Assembly: GCF_030253575.1 (NCBI RefSeq)
Contig: NC_080568.1
Span: 9,580,501 to 9,644,500 of the forward strand
Length of the DNA stretch: 64,000 nt
Origin: Rhododendron vialii
Taxonomy: Eukaryota; Streptophyta; Magnoliopsida; Ericales; Ericaceae
Direction: 5' to 3'
Positions 61,621 to 64,000 of the stretch are shown here, in pieces. The notes below the pieces were generated by a model, which searched no databases, was not told where the DNA came from, and was given only the letters and a program-made list of their open reading frames with translations. Both the position numbers and the translations under genes were made by a program. Numbering within the stretch: position 1 is the stretch's first letter; the number at the start of each line of letters is the position of its first letter.

Positions 61621-64000
61621 CAAACACAAAATTGAATTCAATGCTGCCAAATTAATTAATCAACACAAAGGTGAAGTTGTATGAATGAACGGCCACCGTT
61701 GTTTTTGGGCCGTTTTTCCCAGACACAACTGTTACTGCTGGGAACCTAATCCAGTGGATTCGGCCCAATGTTTTTATGGATTAGGCTCACTTCACAATTA
61801 GAGTAGGTTTGTGGTATGTTGGAGGATTTATACTTGCTTACAAGCTTTCTCTTTCTTCAACGATTTCTTTGGATACAGTTGGGCCATCTGCAAGGACGTT
61901 CCTCGATCGTTCGAGGTTCGTATAATCATGTATGTATCTCTCGCTCTGCAAGAAAGGCCGGGTCGTCTCTATCTCTCCAGTTATCGTATTATCCTGTCAA
62001 ATTGGCACATAGTCTCAACTTTAGAAGTCCAGCCATGGACTACTTACTACAAAGAGGACTTCACAAAATCGTCATCAAAACCAATCCACAAGCCAAGACC
62101 ATCAAGTTGATAAAGGAGGGAGACGCACGTACACTATTTCCCTGTCAAGGTGCACACTCTGCATGATTCCTGCCCCAAAGGGAGGAGAACTCGGTCTATC
62201 GGGCTAGGCTCTATTGGGCGGAGGATCCACCTGCAACTATTTTAGTTTAATTACTTAACCCAATCAACATCGGTTCTTTGCAAGTTTATATATAGAGCTT
62301 TTTTTTGTTATTTTTATGTATCAAAAAAAAATCCATGTCAATTTTGTTGATCATTAGTCATGCAAAACTTCCTAACGATCGATGGATGAGCATGTGGTCT
62401 AGCTCCCCTATCATGTGTACAAGTGAGAGTGAAAGATGCATTAACCTCACGGATCTGTTAAAATTAACCTTTCATGGTTGTGTACAATATAGATTAGAAA
62501 ATGATTGTTGGGCTAAATTATGAGTTAGAGCGATGGATAGCGTCATAAAATGACCCTTCTTTTATAACTAGGTGAAATATTGCATCACCTCATGTTAAAT
62601 TTGGACTAAAGTTGATACAAGTACAACGTACATGGCACCTTAATTTTTCTGAAAACCAATCATCTTAATGGAATACAATTTTGCTTTCCCACAAGAATTA
62701 AGGATAAAACAATGCTAAAAGAGCTCCAAAAAACCACTCCAGGAGTAGCAGCTAAAACAATGCTAATGTGTCTGCAAAGAAAAGCAAGACAAGGAGAAAA
62801 AAAGAAACAGAATCCATGACAAAACCACTAGGACACTGAAACCTAAATTACTAGATATTGCACATTCCTAGATATGCAACAATAATGAATATCCCAGAAC
62901 CCACAAAATGAATAAGTCACCAAGATAGTTAATGGAGCAACAACAACATAACTGACTAAAAATCGATGGATTTAAAACAACAAATGCATGGCAACATAAC
63001 ATCCAGTGAGGAAATAAAAGACAAAATATTGACAAAAGGTTAAAATACCAACCTGTCAAATTTTAAAAGTGAACGTGACATAATCAGCACAAATAACCAG
63101 AAATGTGTAAAGTTAACCACGAACCAAGACAATTAGAAACCTCAAAATCTAAGTTCCATTGATAGATCCTTCCATTTTTTCTTATATATTATATATTTAA
63201 TTTAATAGGTCCGTAAAGTAAATGAACAAGCATATTATTTAAGTGACTTTCCCTTAATGTCAAGAGTGTTAGTTATATCAGTTTTAACAGCATTTTTTTT
63301 AAACAGCATTTGACCAAGAAAAATAACACAAGGGAAATAATCAATGTAACTAATTACCTTCAATACAATTATACAAATAGAACATGGAGATAGGTTTTAA
63401 AAAGAGATTGCCTATGCCACCAATATTAGGAGAAGTCTTTACAAAAAATGTCGTTCCGATAATCACCCTAAGCATGGTTTCTTTATTGACAAGTCAATTG
63501 GTACCCAAATTCTAGCACAAACTGATAAAGCTATTAAGAAGATAACTCTAACAAGGAACTACGCCTCCTTAGCTTATGTTGATGACAAAACAAAGTAACT
63601 AACCCAAGATGCACTTTTGCATCTAAAAAAAAAAAAAAACAGAAATAAAACTCATTCTGCTAATAGCCTAGTTAGTGCAAACCATGATTAATGCATCAAT
63701 TTAAATGTTAGGCTTGATGCCTTGACGAAACCAATTACATCCATTGCATGAATGATGCGTCAATTTAAAGCTTGATGTTTGCCAAACTCATAAAAAAACA
63801 CAAACCAACATATGGATTGCTGCTACATGACTGATCATATTAGATTTTTTTTGTAAAACCTTTACCAAAAAAGGAAAAAGAAAGAAAGAAGAGAGAAAGA
63901 GAGGGATACGTAGGATACTCGATACCGATAGCACATTTTGGTAAGTTGATTCTACTCTCAAATCAACAACCCTGAAAAACAAAGGAGAGGCAAAGGGTAA
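61621..64000. other. Unassigned right-hand stretch
   Basis: No gene, RNA gene or clear element was recognised. Frames at 61811-62166 are open but overlap each other and match nothing known to me. An A run (63628-63643) and a GA-rich patch (63868-63905) are present. Confidence 0.4.

Noticed and set aside
61811-62166. Two overlapping plus-strand frames of 99 and 116 codons
   Set aside because: Different frames of the same sequence, neither with a known motif or gene context.

Overview
The window is nuclear DNA from a flowering plant, very likely a woody eudicot. The evidence is introns with GT/AG borders, plant-type cytochrome P450 and chloroplast-protein genes, and dense plant transposon families (Stowaway, Tourist, CACTA, hAT, Mutator-like, L1-type LINE, LTR remnants). 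Closeness to asterids/Ericales is only an impression. No prokaryotic, viral-genome or CRISPR signal was seen. All calls are from reading the sequence; no database search was possible.

Host genes. Four host loci stand out, all on the minus strand. (1) A tandem array of CYP749A-like cytochrome P450 genes (CYP72 clan): gene A (37943-41735) and gene B (46322-49136), each with five exons whose lengths match exactly (271, 224, 233, 379 and 429 nt) and each encoding 511 residues. Exon 1 of a third gene C lies at 716-986; the rest of C runs off the left edge. (2) Relics of P450 last exons at 9493-9890 and 51765-52028. (3) A broken clathrin heavy chain copy scattered over 11685-14425. (4) An apparently intact five-exon gene for a chloroplast DUF2301 membrane protein (53361-58340, 304 residues), possibly with a non-coding 5' exon near 60.6 kb.

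Layout. 0-10.3 kb: the gene C unit, swollen by nested insertions (a 2.7 kb composite holding a Stowaway and a solo LTR; a 2.6 kb hAT element holding a CACTA element that itself holds a Stowaway). 10.3-16.8 kb: the clathrin relic, microsatellites and a footprint of a fourth P450 unit. 16.85-24.35 kb: an L1-type LINE on the minus strand, with target-site duplication, interrupted in ORF1 by a 2.0 kb solo LTR. 24.8-31.4 kb: a 6.57 kb CACTA element carrying a shikimate-dehydrogenase-like gene fragment. 31.4-37.4 kb: MITEs, LINE tails and a poly(A) retroposon with a solo LTR inside. 37.4-52.4 kb: the A and B units of the P450 array. 52.4-58.4 kb: the DUF2301 gene. 58.4-64 kb: mostly unassigned intergenic DNA with small repeats.

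How it fits together. The P450 genes are dispersed tandem duplicates sharing promoters (a TATA box about 95-105 nt before the ATG), introns and kilobases of 5' flank. A Tourist-like MITE sits at the same place in intron 1 of B and C but not A, so B and C share a later duplication. Differences between the units are mostly transposon insertions. I see no multi-gene pathway beyond the P450 array and no convincing new biological system; the most unusual items are the gene-fragment-carrying CACTA element, the clathrin relic, and the palindrome-rich solo LTR.
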